A DNA stretch of 64,000 nt from an uncultured Sanguibacteroides sp. (GCF_900543425.1 NZ_UQRQ01000003.1:133939-197938); one strand, 5' to 3'. Counted from the stretch's first letter, positions 16,737 through 27,016 are shown. Notes: generated from the letters alone by a model not told the origin. Program-made: numbers and translations.

Positions 16737-18275
16737 CTACTGATATACCACGATGTCTGCTAATTTAATTCTGAATATGCCTTTGTTTACTTCGTCGTGT
16801 AAGATTACTTTGATGTACCGGACCTCTCTGCTTCCCTCGGCTACCGGTAGCAGGGTAACCTCTCCGGAGCCTTTACCGAGTATGTTTTCTTCCATGTACG
16901 TGACATTTTTCCAGTCGATCTGGTTGGTCGAGGTTTTGACGATAACGGAAGGGGGTAAATAATGTGGCGAATCCCTGTCTTTAGCGGGATCGAACAGCAT
17001 CTGCGCTATTTTAATCCCGCGTACTCTTTTTACCTCTTTCAAAACGATGGTCAGCTCGTAAGCACGTGTTGTCGGGGACACGGAGGATTCCCACCAGGTA
17101 TTCGGGTCATTGTCCAACAGGTCGGTTAGATACATATCGCTGTCACTATCCGGAACAGAACATTTAATGGTGTCCACTTCCATTTGGGAGATATAAGGAA
17201 GTCGATCCAATTCTCTCCGGTCGGGATAACCCATTTCCCGGATGTAAGTCCGGTCGATAGGCCCGAAATAATGGTTATGATAACGTTCGACGTTTAAACC
17301 CGTTAACTTGTTCGCCACGTCCAACACGTGAAGACTGCGTCCTTTTTCATAAAGGATACTGTTGTCCACCGGGGTAGAATAGGCGGGATCGGGGTAGAGG
17401 TAACGATTCTTGCCGAGTAACAACCTTTCCAGCCTCGGGCAATAAAGCACGTCCTCGAAAGTGGTCGCATCGTAATCGAATTCCAGCGTCCTGACGGTAT
17501 CGATAAAGTGCCTGAATGCCGTTTCTTCAGCCGCGTTTTGATCGTTATACCCGTAACGTTGCCGTATGGCCGATTTGAAGTCCGAGGAGAAAGTCCGCTC
17601 GTTTCCCAGTAGGACGGGTTCAAATCGAATGATATCCGGGCACCCTTCTAATTTTCCCAGGCGATCGATCGTGATCGGTTGGCGGGTATCCACGTCTTTC
17701 AAAACGATAAACCCTTCATTGAATTTCTCCTCGGTTAACGGGTAGGGTTGTTTCTTGCCCCGGGTATCCGTGTAGTTGAGTTTGATATCGACAATATTGT
17801 CGTTCCATTGATCCATAAAAAAGATCAGGTTATTTTTAACTTTGTAGAATTTTGTAATGGCTCTCGTGAAGGTCCGCACGGCCTCGTGGTCCTCCGTGTA
17901 AGGGCGGGCGTAATCGGTTATGACTAACGATTCGTTACCGTTTTTATCCACGGCACGGACGTCCAGGCGATAGGTTCCGTCTTTCAGGTCACGAAGATCG
18001 CACGATGTTGCGGATCTATCTAACAACGAGTCGTGTTGCACGTCCGAGGCAGACCAGGATACTTTTATTTTGTCGGTCACGGCATCTATACCGTTATTCC
18101 ACTTTAATTCCAACCTTTTCCACCCGACGGTCACCTCCAGGCCGGAACATTTAGCGGGATAACGGATTTTGCCGTTACCGGCGTAGTCGCTATACGTGTC
18201 TTCCAGACTCTCTCCGCAGCTTGCCGACAAAACGATTGACGTCAGCAAAACTACCAAATAGTTTATTCTTTTCAT
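16737..18275 (-). CDS. DUF4998-containing surface lipoprotein with discoidin-like C-terminus
   Basis: 512 residues. The signal peptide ends in the lipobox LSASC (Cys20). Residues ~25-220 match the DUF4998 pattern: a GKIRYPAKCSGLEVTVGWKRLELKW stretch followed by an FnIII-like DLRDLKDGTYRLDVRAVDKNGNES. The last ~150 residues look like an F5/8 type C (discoidin) fold, with DLLDNDPNTWWESS and VKRVRGIKIAQM. Such lipoproteins travel with SusC/SusD pairs and are thought to bind glycans at the cell surface. It is the last gene of the operon, 3 bases after its upstream neighbour. The ligand is unknown. Confidence 0.8.
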   Translation of the reverse strand: MKRINYLVVLLTSIVLSASCGESLEDTYSDYAGNGKIRYPAKCSGLEVTVGWKRLELKWNNGIDAVTDKIKVSWSASDVQHDSLLDRSATSCDLRDLKDGTYRLDVRAVDKNGNESLVITDYARPYTEDHEAVRTFTRAITKFYKVKNNLIFFMDQWNDNIVDIKLNYTDTRGKKQPYPLTEEKFNEGFIVLKDVDTRQPITIDRLGKLEGCPDIIRFEPVLLGNERTFSSDFKSAIRQRYGYNDQNAAEETAFRHFIDTVRTLEFDYDATTFEDVLYCPRLERLLLGKNRYLYPDPAYSTPVDNSILYEKGRSLHVLDVANKLTGLNVERYHNHYFGPIDRTYIREMGYPDRRELDRLPYISQMEVDTIKCSVPDSDSDMYLTDLLDNDPNTWWESSVSPTTRAYELTIVLKEVKRVRGIKIAQMLFDPAKDRDSPHYLPPSVIVKTSTNQIDWKNVTYMEENILGKGSGEVTLLPVAEGSREVRYIKVILHDEVNKGIFRIKLADIVVYQ

Positions 18276-18278
18276 GGC

Positions 18279-19601
18279 TTAATCTTTTTTTACATAAACT
18301 TCCAATTCCTGTATTGAAACGTACTTATCATTATTCTCGTCTACTCCAGGGTAATAGTACTCGAACGTGTCGTTTACTATTAGTTTTATGTAGCGATACC
18401 TTGTTGGATTGGCAGAAAATAATACCTCAATATAGGCAGAATCAACCACCGCAAGCATTTCCAATGTCTCCATTCGTCCCTCGAAATTTCTATTTGAACA
18501 GGGCCATGACCATCTGTCTCCTTCCTCTGTTTCGGGATGTTGATAAAAGTACCCGATCTTTGTCCACGAACCAGGATTACCCTCCTTCTCATTACCGGCG
18601 TAGACCGTCACTTCACAAGGTAATTTATTCGTGTATACAGAGTTCCATACTGTTCCCAGAGGTTCTCCTCCTCCCCGGGCAAAATAGATTCCCAAATTCA
18701 GCATACCGTACATCCGGATACTGGCAGGAATCTTCTCTTCCTTCAGGTCGATGATAAAAGGCATTCCTTGTGCATTCGGACCCGCCAGGTAAGTATAGAC
18801 TTCAGCCTCTCTTCTAACTTTTAGACGCTGTTTTCCCTTTGTATCTCCATCGAACAAGTACTTTACACCTGTTTTGGCTTCTTCATTTTCGACAGAAAGG
18901 TTTCCGGCGAAGAAATTTTCTTCGGAGAGATTCCATTTCTCGGAATAGAAGGATTCCACTTCTTTCCATACTTTTTGTTTTACACGATACCCCCGGTAGT
19001 CTTCGGTACGAATAACTACCGTATTCATTGCCCGATCCTGTTGTAGTTGAAACCTGAGAGTATCTCCACCCTTGTTGATGGGGAAGCTTTTTAACAGGAG
19101 AGTATCTTCCTGTTGAGTCAGGGGATTGGTTCCCACGTAAAAGACATGTGCCATCCCGGATACCCGTTCGGGAGCATCGTATATAACCTCGAAACCACCC
19201 CAGTAAGAGGAGACTTCGGCCGTTTCAAAAAAAGCGTAAGGAGCGGAATCTTTCGTGTCGAAAGTTACCTCGAAAGGAACCGATTCCTCGTTACGATTAT
19301 TCACGAGGGAGACACGGGCGGAAACCTTTTGACGAGCCTCGTTAAAACCGTCTATAAGAAGCGAATCGCTTCCGTAACCACCAACTTTCAAAACTTCATA
19401 GCCTCTACAATCGACGTAACGTATATTAATAGCGAAAATTTCGGGATCGGGGGGTAAACGATAATACATCATCGCTCCACCCGGTAAAGTTTTAAACCGG
19501 ATATCCTCCTTAGGCATGGTCACGTCGAATGCAATAGGGCTATCTTCTTTGCAAGCGAAGACAGTCAACAGTATAGCCAGTAAAAATAATATATGTTTCA
19601 T
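18279..19601 (-). CDS. DUF4959/DUF5126/DUF5000-type lipoprotein
   Basis: 440 residues with lipobox TVFAC (Cys17). The domain order fits the DUF4959 (FnIII-like, ~25-115), DUF5126 (~115-220) and DUF5000 (discoidin-like, ~270-440) family found beside SusC/SusD pairs in Bacteroidetes. The visible cues are PGGAMMYYRLPPDPEIFAINIRY, the SAPYAFFETAEVSSYWGGFEV domain and a C-terminal NDTFEYYYPGVDENNDKYVSIQELEVYVKKD. It is probably exposed on the surface and helps capture a glycan. It lies between SusD and the DUF4998 protein with short gaps. No catalytic motif is seen. Confidence 0.8.
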   Translation of the reverse strand: MKHILFLLAILLTVFACKEDSPIAFDVTMPKEDIRFKTLPGGAMMYYRLPPDPEIFAINIRYVDCRGYEVLKVGGYGSDSLLIDGFNEARQKVSARVSLVNNRNEESVPFEVTFDTKDSAPYAFFETAEVSSYWGGFEVIYDAPERVSGMAHVFYVGTNPLTQQEDTLLLKSFPINKGGDTLRFQLQQDRAMNTVVIRTEDYRGYRVKQKVWKEVESFYSEKWNLSEENFFAGNLSVENEEAKTGVKYLFDGDTKGKQRLKVRREAEVYTYLAGPNAQGMPFIIDLKEEKIPASIRMYGMLNLGIYFARGGGEPLGTVWNSVYTNKLPCEVTVYAGNEKEGNPGSWTKIGYFYQHPETEEGDRWSWPCSNRNFEGRMETLEMLAVVDSAYIEVLFSANPTRYRYIKLIVNDTFEYYYPGVDENNDKYVSIQELEVYVKKD

Positions 19602-19639
19602 AATCAGCTATTTTTAAATATCTATTCTTGTAAATCATG

Positions 19640-21610
19640 TTACCATCCCGGATTCTGAACGACACCAGAGATCAGTACTTGTTCCGCCCTGATCGGGTTG
19701 AGGTAATCCCGTGGCGCCGTAAACTTGCATTTATTCCAAATCACCACGGGGCCCTCGAAATTGTTGTAAAATCCTCGTTCCGTCTCACCGAGGATATTCC
19801 ACCCGTACTGTTTCTCGTTTAACTTCTCGTGCGCGATCTTCCAACGACGGAGATTCCAGTAACGATGTCCCTCGAAAGCCAGCTCGATGTTGATCTCCTG
19901 GCGGATAATCTCGCGCATTCCTTCCCGGGTGTCCACTTTCTCGGGATTTTTGGAATAGGTGGATTTCCACGCTGTCACCACGTCCGGGATACCGGCCCGT
20001 TCGCGTACCTTGTTAAGCGGGGTGTATACCCGGTCGTCCGGTTTCTCCAGGTATTCATTCCAGGCCTCGGCCTGAATCAGGTAAAGCTCTGCTAAACGTA
20101 TGACAGGTAGGGTTTCATCCCGGTTTAGGTTTACCTGATATGTTCTGGTAGCCCAAGTTGAATAAGTGTGCTTTTTCAGCCAGTAACCGTTGATGTTTTG
20201 CCAGGAATTGCTGGTCACGATATCGTACTGGGAACCGAATTGCTCTCCTTTATAGGCTTTCACGAGCAAGTTATAATCGTCGCGGGGGGTATTCGTGCCG
20301 AGTTGCCAGTAAAGGCGATCGGCCGCAATACAGGCATAGAAACGAGGTTCCCGGCGCAAGTGCAGTTGAAGCACGTCCGTGTTAAGTGGTACCACGTCCT
20401 TGTACAACGAGCTGGCCTCTTTACTCATCTGGTAACGACTGTTGTAGTTCCAGGTGTTGTCGGCATCGATGGGTAGACCGTGCTCCGTGTAATACATTTC
20501 CACCATTTTCATGGACGGAGAGAGACAGCCGTATAATTGCTCGTTAAAATATTTAATATCCGTAGATTTAAATCTCGGCAGACATAATTTGTAAAATCCT
20601 ATACTCGTGTATTTCCACTCTAAAAGAAACTCGGGATTCGAAAACCTGGAATACATGGAAAATTCAATGTCTCCCATTTTATTCAGCAGATCAGAGTTTT
20701 TACTGCTTGTCCCGTCATATAACCGGTGTCCGATTTGCTCACATACCTGAACAGCCTTATCAGCTGCCTCGGCAGCTCGCTTCCATTTTTCAGGATCTCT
20801 TTGGATGCTAAAAAGAGGTTCACCGTTTTTACCTTTAAAATCCGAGTAATACTCGTTGCCGTTAAAAAGGGGAGAGGCAGCGTAAAGTAATACCCGGGCT
20901 TTGAGGGCGAGTACGGATTCTTGACAGAAAAAAGGAGCACGGTCGGAATCTCTCGTGGTACTGGTAGGTAAATCCTTTTCCGCCTCGTCGAGTAGACGCA
21001 CGATCGTGTTAAAGCAGGTATCCACGTGGACCCGGGGTTGCCGCATCTTGGACATGTCCTCGTCCACGCCTATGTTCTCGGGCACGAGAACGATCGGGCC
21101 GTAGCGGCGAACCAGCTCGAAATAGATAAAGGCCTTTATGGCCTTGACTTCCGCCTTCCATTGTCGTTTCTCGCTTGCTAACATGTTGTAGACGTTATCG
21201 ATGTTTTCGATAAAAATATTGCAAGAGCGGATCAGCTCGTAAAAAGAGCTGTAATAGTTATTTATACCACCCTCTTCCCATAAGTTATCATAAGGAGCTT
21301 GGGACATTTGCAACCCGTCGGAAATTTTGAATCCCGGATAATCATATTTACCTTCACCTCCGGCAGCATTTCGGAGTCGATCACAGGTGACAAATTCATC
21401 TGCACCTAAATAGGCAACATTGTCGCATACATTTGCGATCAACATAGTTGTTAATCCGTATATTCCGGCGAGCCAGCTATTGGCACTTGTGCGTTGTTCA
21501 AAGATCGTCTCTATTGTATCGATATCTTTCTCGGGAGTCATATCTAAATAATCGCTACAGGCGAATAACAGGAGCGCGGAAGATAAAATAGTGTATAATA
21601 TATGTTTCAT
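19640..21610 (-). CDS. RagB/SusD-family surface lipoprotein
   Basis: 656 residues, at the long end for the family. The lipobox is LLFAC (Cys18), followed by the family start SDYLDMTPEKDID. TPR-like helices hold ARVLLYAASPLFNG and EAEKDLPTS. The C-terminal signature VRERAGIP...IRQEINIELAFEGHRYWNLRRWKIA is diagnostic. SusD proteins form the lid on their SusC barrel and bind the incoming ligand. The start is 18 bases after the end of the restored SusC frame. Confidence 0.95.
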   Translation of the reverse strand: MKHILYTILSSALLLFACSDYLDMTPEKDIDTIETIFEQRTSANSWLAGIYGLTTMLIANVCDNVAYLGADEFVTCDRLRNAAGGEGKYDYPGFKISDGLQMSQAPYDNLWEEGGINNYYSSFYELIRSCNIFIENIDNVYNMLASEKRQWKAEVKAIKAFIYFELVRRYGPIVLVPENIGVDEDMSKMRQPRVHVDTCFNTIVRLLDEAEKDLPTSTTRDSDRAPFFCQESVLALKARVLLYAASPLFNGNEYYSDFKGKNGEPLFSIQRDPEKWKRAAEAADKAVQVCEQIGHRLYDGTSSKNSDLLNKMGDIEFSMYSRFSNPEFLLEWKYTSIGFYKLCLPRFKSTDIKYFNEQLYGCLSPSMKMVEMYYTEHGLPIDADNTWNYNSRYQMSKEASSLYKDVVPLNTDVLQLHLRREPRFYACIAADRLYWQLGTNTPRDDYNLLVKAYKGEQFGSQYDIVTSNSWQNINGYWLKKHTYSTWATRTYQVNLNRDETLPVIRLAELYLIQAEAWNEYLEKPDDRVYTPLNKVRERAGIPDVVTAWKSTYSKNPEKVDTREGMREIIRQEINIELAFEGHRYWNLRRWKIAHEKLNEKQYGWNILGETERGFYNNFEGPVVIWNKCKFTAPRDYLNPIRAEQVLISGVVQNPGW

Positions 21611-21628
21611 CGTTTCATCGTTTTAAAA

Positions 21629-24600
21629 TTAGAAACTAACGTTCAGCCCGAGCGAGAAGGTCCTCTGTATCGGGTAATTGAAGCCGTTGTCGCCAAGTTC
21701 GACATCCCATATTTTAAAGTTACTGATCAGGAAAGGGTTATTTACGCGAGCGTAGAACTTGACGTTTTGCATTTTAACTTGGTCATCAGATTCGCGGGTA
21801 AATTGTAAGCCAATTCCATCGACGTGCAGCGTAAAAAACGACATTTGCGCATGAAGTAAGTGCTCTTGCGAACCTCTATCCCCGATTTCCAGTTTTCCTG
21901 CGGGTTGTGGACGCTGATCGGTTGGGTGGAAAGATGGGGCCAGAAAGGACGTTCTTTCATGTTACTCTCGCTCCAGTGGTCGTCGTGTATGGCTTTTAAC
22001 ATGGCCCGATCTTCAACAAAAGGATTAATTTGCATGGGGTCCATGAAGAAACTCCGTTTACCCGATCCCTGAAAAGCAAAGCTAAACTCCCAGTTTTTAT
22101 AGTTGATAAAACCGCTGAAGCCGTAGATGATTCGTGGCGTGGTCGGGAAACCGATACGCGTGGCGTCGTTGTCGTCAATTTTCCCGTCTCCGTTCAGGTC
22201 CCGGTAGCGAATATCCCCGGGCATGACATCTCCGCCTTGGCGGGGAGAATTATCGATCTCCGATTGATCACGGAAAAGTCCTTCGGCAATATACCCGATA
22301 GATTGCGATAGCTCGTGTCCCTCTTTTAATTGCCAGGAGGGTTTATCGGAGGTTTCCTCTATGTTGAGGTAAACGGCCTTGTTGTAAGTAAACGTGCCGT
22401 TGAGGATGACCCAGAAGTCTTGGCTGAAAGCGTGTTGGATTTTTCCCGAGAGGTCGACTCCCCGGGAACGGGCTTTACCGACGTTGGCTAATTGATATTC
22501 CTCGATACCGACACTTGCCGGAACCGTGATGCGGTAATCAAGGATATTGTGACGAATCTCCTGGTAAAAATCGGCCGTCACCTCCAGCAATCCTTTAAAC
22601 AATTTGGTCTCGACCCCCAGGTTGACCTGCTCGGCGATCTCCCATTTGATTTTATTGTTAGGATAGGAGACGATCTTGTATGTCTGTACTACTCGTGCCC
22701 CGGGTCGTGGGTCGGGTATCTGTCTTTCTTTAATTAACGGAAGATGAGTGAAACGGGGAGAGGAGATAATCCCGTCATTACCGACCTTTCCCCATGAAAA
22801 CCTGAACTTCAGGAAAGACAACCAGTGAGCGGTATGGTTAGCCAGAAAATTCTCTTTGGAGGCAATCCACGCCGCCCCGACTGCCGGGAAGAATCCCCAC
22901 TGGTGATCCCTGGCGAAACGCTCGGAACCGTTATACCCGAAACTGGCTTCCGCGAAATAACGGTCCTTGTACCCGTATGTCCCGCGCATGGAGAATCCCA
23001 GGTTACGCCGGGGGATACCGTCTAAAACGGATTCTGTTTCCGAGATAGTAGTTTCTTGGGCGTTAAGTACCGCCGTCAGGCTGGTTTGATGCTCTCTCCA
23101 GGCTGCCACGTGCAAGGCACGCACTTCATAGCCGAGTTGTGTGCTTTGGCTACTACCGCTTGCGTTTCTATCCTTCGCTAAAGTTCTACGAGCAAGAGTG
23201 GGATTTAGTGCCGATAACGTGTGTTTTCCCGTTTCGAAATCGTAATCGTCCAAGGCGTATATAAACGGTTCGGTGGTGTAAGCGTTAGCGTAATAACCCA
23301 TTTTGTTTAACGAGATACTGGCCCTCACTTCCAGTCCTTTGACGAGGGACGAGAGGTTGTGGATGTATTCCGCCCGGGTCGTGGCCGAGTAGCGGCTTCG
23401 TTCTTTATACCCCATCTGGATGGCCATATAAGGGTTGACACTCTCCCGAGTAGTAGATCCGAATCGTAGATGTGGCCAAGCGTAAGTTTCGTCGGCGGGA
23501 TACATGGGCGCGAAATCCACGGGCGAGGCAGCAAAAGCCATGGCGTAGGCCTGAGTCACGTCGCTATACGGGCCGTGATACTTGTCGAGTGAAGCCGTCG
23601 AGTTGATTAATAATTTAATCCCCGCGCTCAAGTCGATGTTTAAATTGGTACGAAAAGTGAAGGTGTTATTACTGATGTTGCAATCGAACTGGTTTAACCG
23701 GTCGGTTTTCAGCATGCCCTCGTCCCGGTTGTAGTTGACGGAGGCGTAATACTGTACGACCCGCGAGCCGCCGCGAAGGTTTAATCCCATGTGGTGGTTG
23801 ACGGAGTAGTCGTGAAACAGGATCTTGTACCAGTCGTTGGCGGGATATACCCAGGAGGGGTACTTGCCGGAACCGGTACGCTCGATACGTTCCACGCTGT
23901 ATTGCGGCATGGCCATCGGGTTTCGGGCTAACAAGGCTTGATTATACATTTTCATGTAAGTCACGGGATCGACCACCTCGATCTTTCGTGTCGGCATGGA
24001 GGTTATGGCTTCGTAACGCACGGAGGTATACACGCTACCCTCCACGCCTTTTTTGGTCGTGATAAGGATTACCCCGTTGGCCCCGCGGGCCCCGTACATG
24101 GCCGTCGCCGAGGCGTCCTTCATCACGCTGAAACTCTCGATATCTTCTACGGGCATGCGTGCCAGGTCCAGTTTCGAGGATTCCACACCATCGATCAAAA
24201 TCAACGGGTCGATATTGGCGTGGGTTTGAAATGACGTGATTCCCCGGATATAGAATTTGGTGTTCATTTCACTTTCCGTTAAAGCCCCCGGAAGCCCTCC
24301 CGTTTGCCACCCGATGATACCGGCAATCTTTCCCGCGAATTGGGTGGTCAGGTCGCTGCTCGATGACTTCAAGCTCCCGGGATTGACGGTGGTAATTGCC
24401 GATACCACGCTCTCTTTTTTCTGCTCCCCGAAGGCAACCACCGTTACCTCCTCGATATTCTCTGCGGTAGGATTTAGACGTATATTTACTTTGATTTTTC
24501 CTTTAATCGGTACGATCTCTGTTTTGTATCCGATAAACGAGACCCGTAATACATCATCCGGTTTTGCCGGAATCGTGTATCGGCCGTTGGTATCGGTGGC

Positions 24601-25068
24601 GACCCCCTGTGTTGTACCGTGAATGATGACGGTGGCCCCGGGAATGGGATTGCCTTTCTCATCTGTAACTCTACCACTTACTTTGAGTAAGGATACCGTT
24701 GTTTTTTCCCGTATGGTGATTAAATTTCCTTGAATGGAATATTCCAATCCTAACTTGGGAAGGATTTCATCTAAAAGTTGTTTGACCTCTTTATTTTCGG
24801 CTTTTACGTCGATTTTGCCTTTCGACTTTGCCAATTCGCTGTTGTAGAAAAAATCGTAGTTTGTTTGTTTTTTCAATTCAACGATCACCTCGTTTAGAGT
24901 GGCGTTTTTCAAATCCAAGGTAACCTTTGTTTTCTGTTGTGCTTGCGTATTTATGGGTACGGAAAAAGATACACATAGAAACGAAAGCATGAAGAAATTT
25001 TTAAAGATTAACGTTCTTCGTCGTGTATTCCAACTTCTTGGTAATGCGTGTTCTCGTTTTTTTTTCAT
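21629..25068 (-). pseudogene. SusC/RagA TonB-dependent transporter with STN domain, frameshifted near the 3' end
   Basis: The uninterrupted frame is 21742-25068 (1108 codons) and ends in an unnatural tail, KCKTSSSTLA. The true SusC ending, MQNVKFYARVNNPFLI to YPIQRTFSLGLNVSF, follows in another frame down to 21629. Adding one A to the A-run at 21772-21775 restores a normal ~1146-residue protein. Domains in order: signal peptide ending near TQAQ, STN secretin-like domain (~50-120), carboxypeptidase-regulatory-like domain (~130-205), TonB-box region EEVTVVAFGEQ, plug and 22-strand barrel. The STN domain fits signalling to the FecR upstream. Losing the last strand would probably block barrel assembly, so it is either a decayed gene, a variable homopolymer or a sequencing error. 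Confidence 0.85.
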
Positions 25069-25141
25069 AAATTTGTTGTATTATAATTTAACATCGATAC
25101 ATCCGTCTCTTGCAAGGATTCCGGGTGTATTTATGAAGAGC

Positions 25142-25176
25142 AACAGGTTGAAGATTGATCAGGTCTTCGACCTGTT
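25142..25176. other. Strong hairpin between fecR and susC
   Basis: Arms at 25142-25154 and 25164-25176 pair over 13 bp with a single T-G position and a 9-base loop. It lies in the 112-base gap between the anti-sigma gene and the SusC gene. On the plus strand it is followed by a T-rich run. It could be a processing or attenuation element that sets the ratio of regulators to transporter. Confidence 0.5.
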
Positions 25177-25180
25177 TATT

Positions 25181-26344
25181 TTATTTTCCTTTTATCGTGA
25201 TCCGGTCTTTCCCCACGATAAATTTTACGTCTCGGGTATATTCCAGCATATCGAATAGGGGGGTGATGTCGTCGTATCTTTTCAAACGTCCGCTGAATTT
25301 TATGTTTTTCAGTTCCGGCTGGGAGAATTCGATCTTAATATTGTACCACCGGGAGAATATTTGCATTAATTCTTCCAGAGGCATGTCTTCAAAATCGCAA
25401 TAGCCGTCTTTCCAGGAGGTAAATTGACGCGTATTTACGGGAAAATAATCCGTTTTTTGGGTTTTCTTGTTATAAGCGACTTGTGTTCCGGGGGTCATGA
25501 TAACACAATGATCTCCGCATCGGGTTTCCACACGACCTTGCTCTAAGGTCGTTTTTACCCATGTTTCGTCGGGATAGGCCTTTACGTTGAAGCAGGTTCC
25601 CAATGCTCGTACCGAGACATTCGCCGTGTGTACGATAAACGGGTGTAAAGAGTCGGATATGACTTCGAAGTAGCCTTCCCCTGTTAGGAAAATCTCTCGT
25701 TTCCCCTCGACGAATCGATCGGGATAACGTAAGGAACTTCCCGCGTTGAGATATATTTTAGTTCCGTCTGAAAGGACTACGTTGTATTCCGCTCCAAACG
25801 GTACGTTTATCGTATAAAATTCGGGCGGTTGTTCTTCTGTTTTATAAGACTCGACGATCAGGGTTTGTTTATCGGTGTGTATCTTCTTGTCGTTGTCGGA
25901 TAAAATAACGGTTGATTTATCCTGTTTGAGTAATTGTTTTTTTCCATCCGGTAAGATCAGTTCCGCTGCCGGCTTGGTCAGGGATAAACCGGATATGTAT
26001 ATTTGATTCATGGAAAATTCCTTTTTGACCGGTTTTTCCCATTTTAAGGCGAAAAAAAGGCCTACTAACAGAACGGATGCCGCAGCACAGGACGACCAAA
26101 AAATCTGTTTCCGTTTTTTTCTGATCCGGGAAATTTCTCGTTTGACATGGGCGAAGACCGTATCTTGTTTCTGGTGTTTATCCAGCACACTCTTTTGAAA
26201 AGTTAATTTCTGAATGATTTGTACTATTTTCCCGTTTTGAACGGAAGAGTGTTCCCATTCTGTGAATAACTGTTTTTCTTCGTCGGACAAAGATTTGTAA
26301 TTCAGCATGTTAGCTAATATATCATCGATATCTTTTTCTGTCAT
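25181..26344 (-). CDS. FecR-family anti-sigma factor
   Basis: 387 residues. A cytoplasmic N-terminal part (DEEKQLFTEWEHSS) binds the sigma factor. One membrane helix lies at about 85-103 (FWSSCAAASVLLVGLFFAL). A periplasmic FecR domain contains FGAEYNVVLSDGTKIYLNAGSSLRYP and FVEGKREIFLTGEGYFEV. The C-terminal DUF4974 domain (LEELMQIFSRWYNIKIEF) contacts the STN domain of the partner SusC. This is the middle part of the classic transenvelope relay. Confidence 0.94.
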   Translation of the reverse strand: MTEKDIDDILANMLNYKSLSDEEKQLFTEWEHSSVQNGKIVQIIQKLTFQKSVLDKHQKQDTVFAHVKREISRIRKKRKQIFWSSCAAASVLLVGLFFALKWEKPVKKEFSMNQIYISGLSLTKPAAELILPDGKKQLLKQDKSTVILSDNDKKIHTDKQTLIVESYKTEEQPPEFYTINVPFGAEYNVVLSDGTKIYLNAGSSLRYPDRFVEGKREIFLTGEGYFEVISDSLHPFIVHTANVSVRALGTCFNVKAYPDETWVKTTLEQGRVETRCGDHCVIMTPGTQVAYNKKTQKTDYFPVNTRQFTSWKDGYCDFEDMPLEELMQIFSRWYNIKIEFSQPELKNIKFSGRLKRYDDITPLFDMLEYTRDVKFIVGKDRITIKGK

Positions 26345-26397
26345 TTATCACTCTTTTCTTATATATTTATAAAATAGGAAAAAAGGGTGATAAAGAA

Positions 26398-26967
26398 TCA
26401 ATCTTTTTTTGTTAAAAAATATAAAAGTGTAAGGAAGGTTTTTTCCTGGAGGTTTTCACGTAGGAATTTAAGAGCTGTTTTCATTTGGGTTTTCACGGTA
26501 TTGATACTGATTCCCAGTTCATCTGCAATCTCTTGATAACCTTTATCGTTCAGGCATGCCATTAAAAATATTTTCCGGCATTTTTCAGGGAGCCGGTTTA
26601 TCGTTTCATATAAAATTTCGATTGTTCCCTGATACTCTTCGGTCGTATCGTAGTGATGCGTGTCGTTTTCTTTTGAAAACGAGAGTTGGGTTTCGTATCT
26701 TTTTTTGTGTTCTTTCAAGAAGAGAAAAGAGCGATTTTTGACCATCTTAAAAATATATCGATCCAAATCTCCCGTGAACGAGTGGAGTTTTTTGCTGTTC
26801 CACAAGCAGAGGAAACAGTCTTGTACAATGTCTTCTGCGGCTTCCAAATCATCTAATATATGATAAGAATACAATAGTAAATTATCATAATATTGTTCAA
26901 AAAGAAGTTGAAAGGCATTACTTTCGTCTTTTTTGATCAAATGTAGTATGTTTGACGATGAATTCAT
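26398..26967 (-). CDS. ECF RNA polymerase sigma factor (sigma-70 family, Bacteroides expansion type)
   Basis: 189 residues from the ATG at 26965-26967. Region 2 is seen as AFQLLFEQYYDNLLLYSYHILDDLEAAEDIVQDCFLCLW and region 4 as RLPEKCRKIFLMACLNDKGYQEIADELGISINTVKTQMKTALK. The frame stays open up to 27015, but a good promoter (26986-27016) covers that part, so the earlier methionine is not used. It is expected to be held by the downstream FecR and, when released, to transcribe this SusC/D operon. Confidence 0.94.
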   Translation of the reverse strand: MNSSSNILHLIKKDESNAFQLLFEQYYDNLLLYSYHILDDLEAAEDIVQDCFLCLWNSKKLHSFTGDLDRYIFKMVKNRSFLFLKEHKKRYETQLSFSKENDTHHYDTTEEYQGTIEILYETINRLPEKCRKIFLMACLNDKGYQEIADELGISINTVKTQMKTALKFLRENLQEKTFLTLLYFLTKKD

Positions 26968-26985
26968 TTCTATTTTTTGTGTATA

Positions 26986-27016
26986 CAAATATAATGAACT
27001 CCAATATTGATGCAAA
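26986..27016 (-). promoter_or_regulatory. Promoter of the sigma/FecR/SusCD operon
   Basis: On the minus strand TTTG (27013-27016), a 19-base spacer and TATATTTG (26986-26993) match the primary-sigma Bacteroidetes consensus exactly. The start codon follows about 20 bases later. It argues that the regulator genes are made from a housekeeping promoter. Confidence 0.65.

Noticed and set aside
21760..21780. Programmed -1 ribosomal frameshift in SusC
   Set aside because: The site (TTA AAA) does not fit the X-XXY-YYZ slippery pattern, no stimulatory stem was seen, and SusC proteins are not known to need frameshifting. A mutation or sequencing error is simpler.
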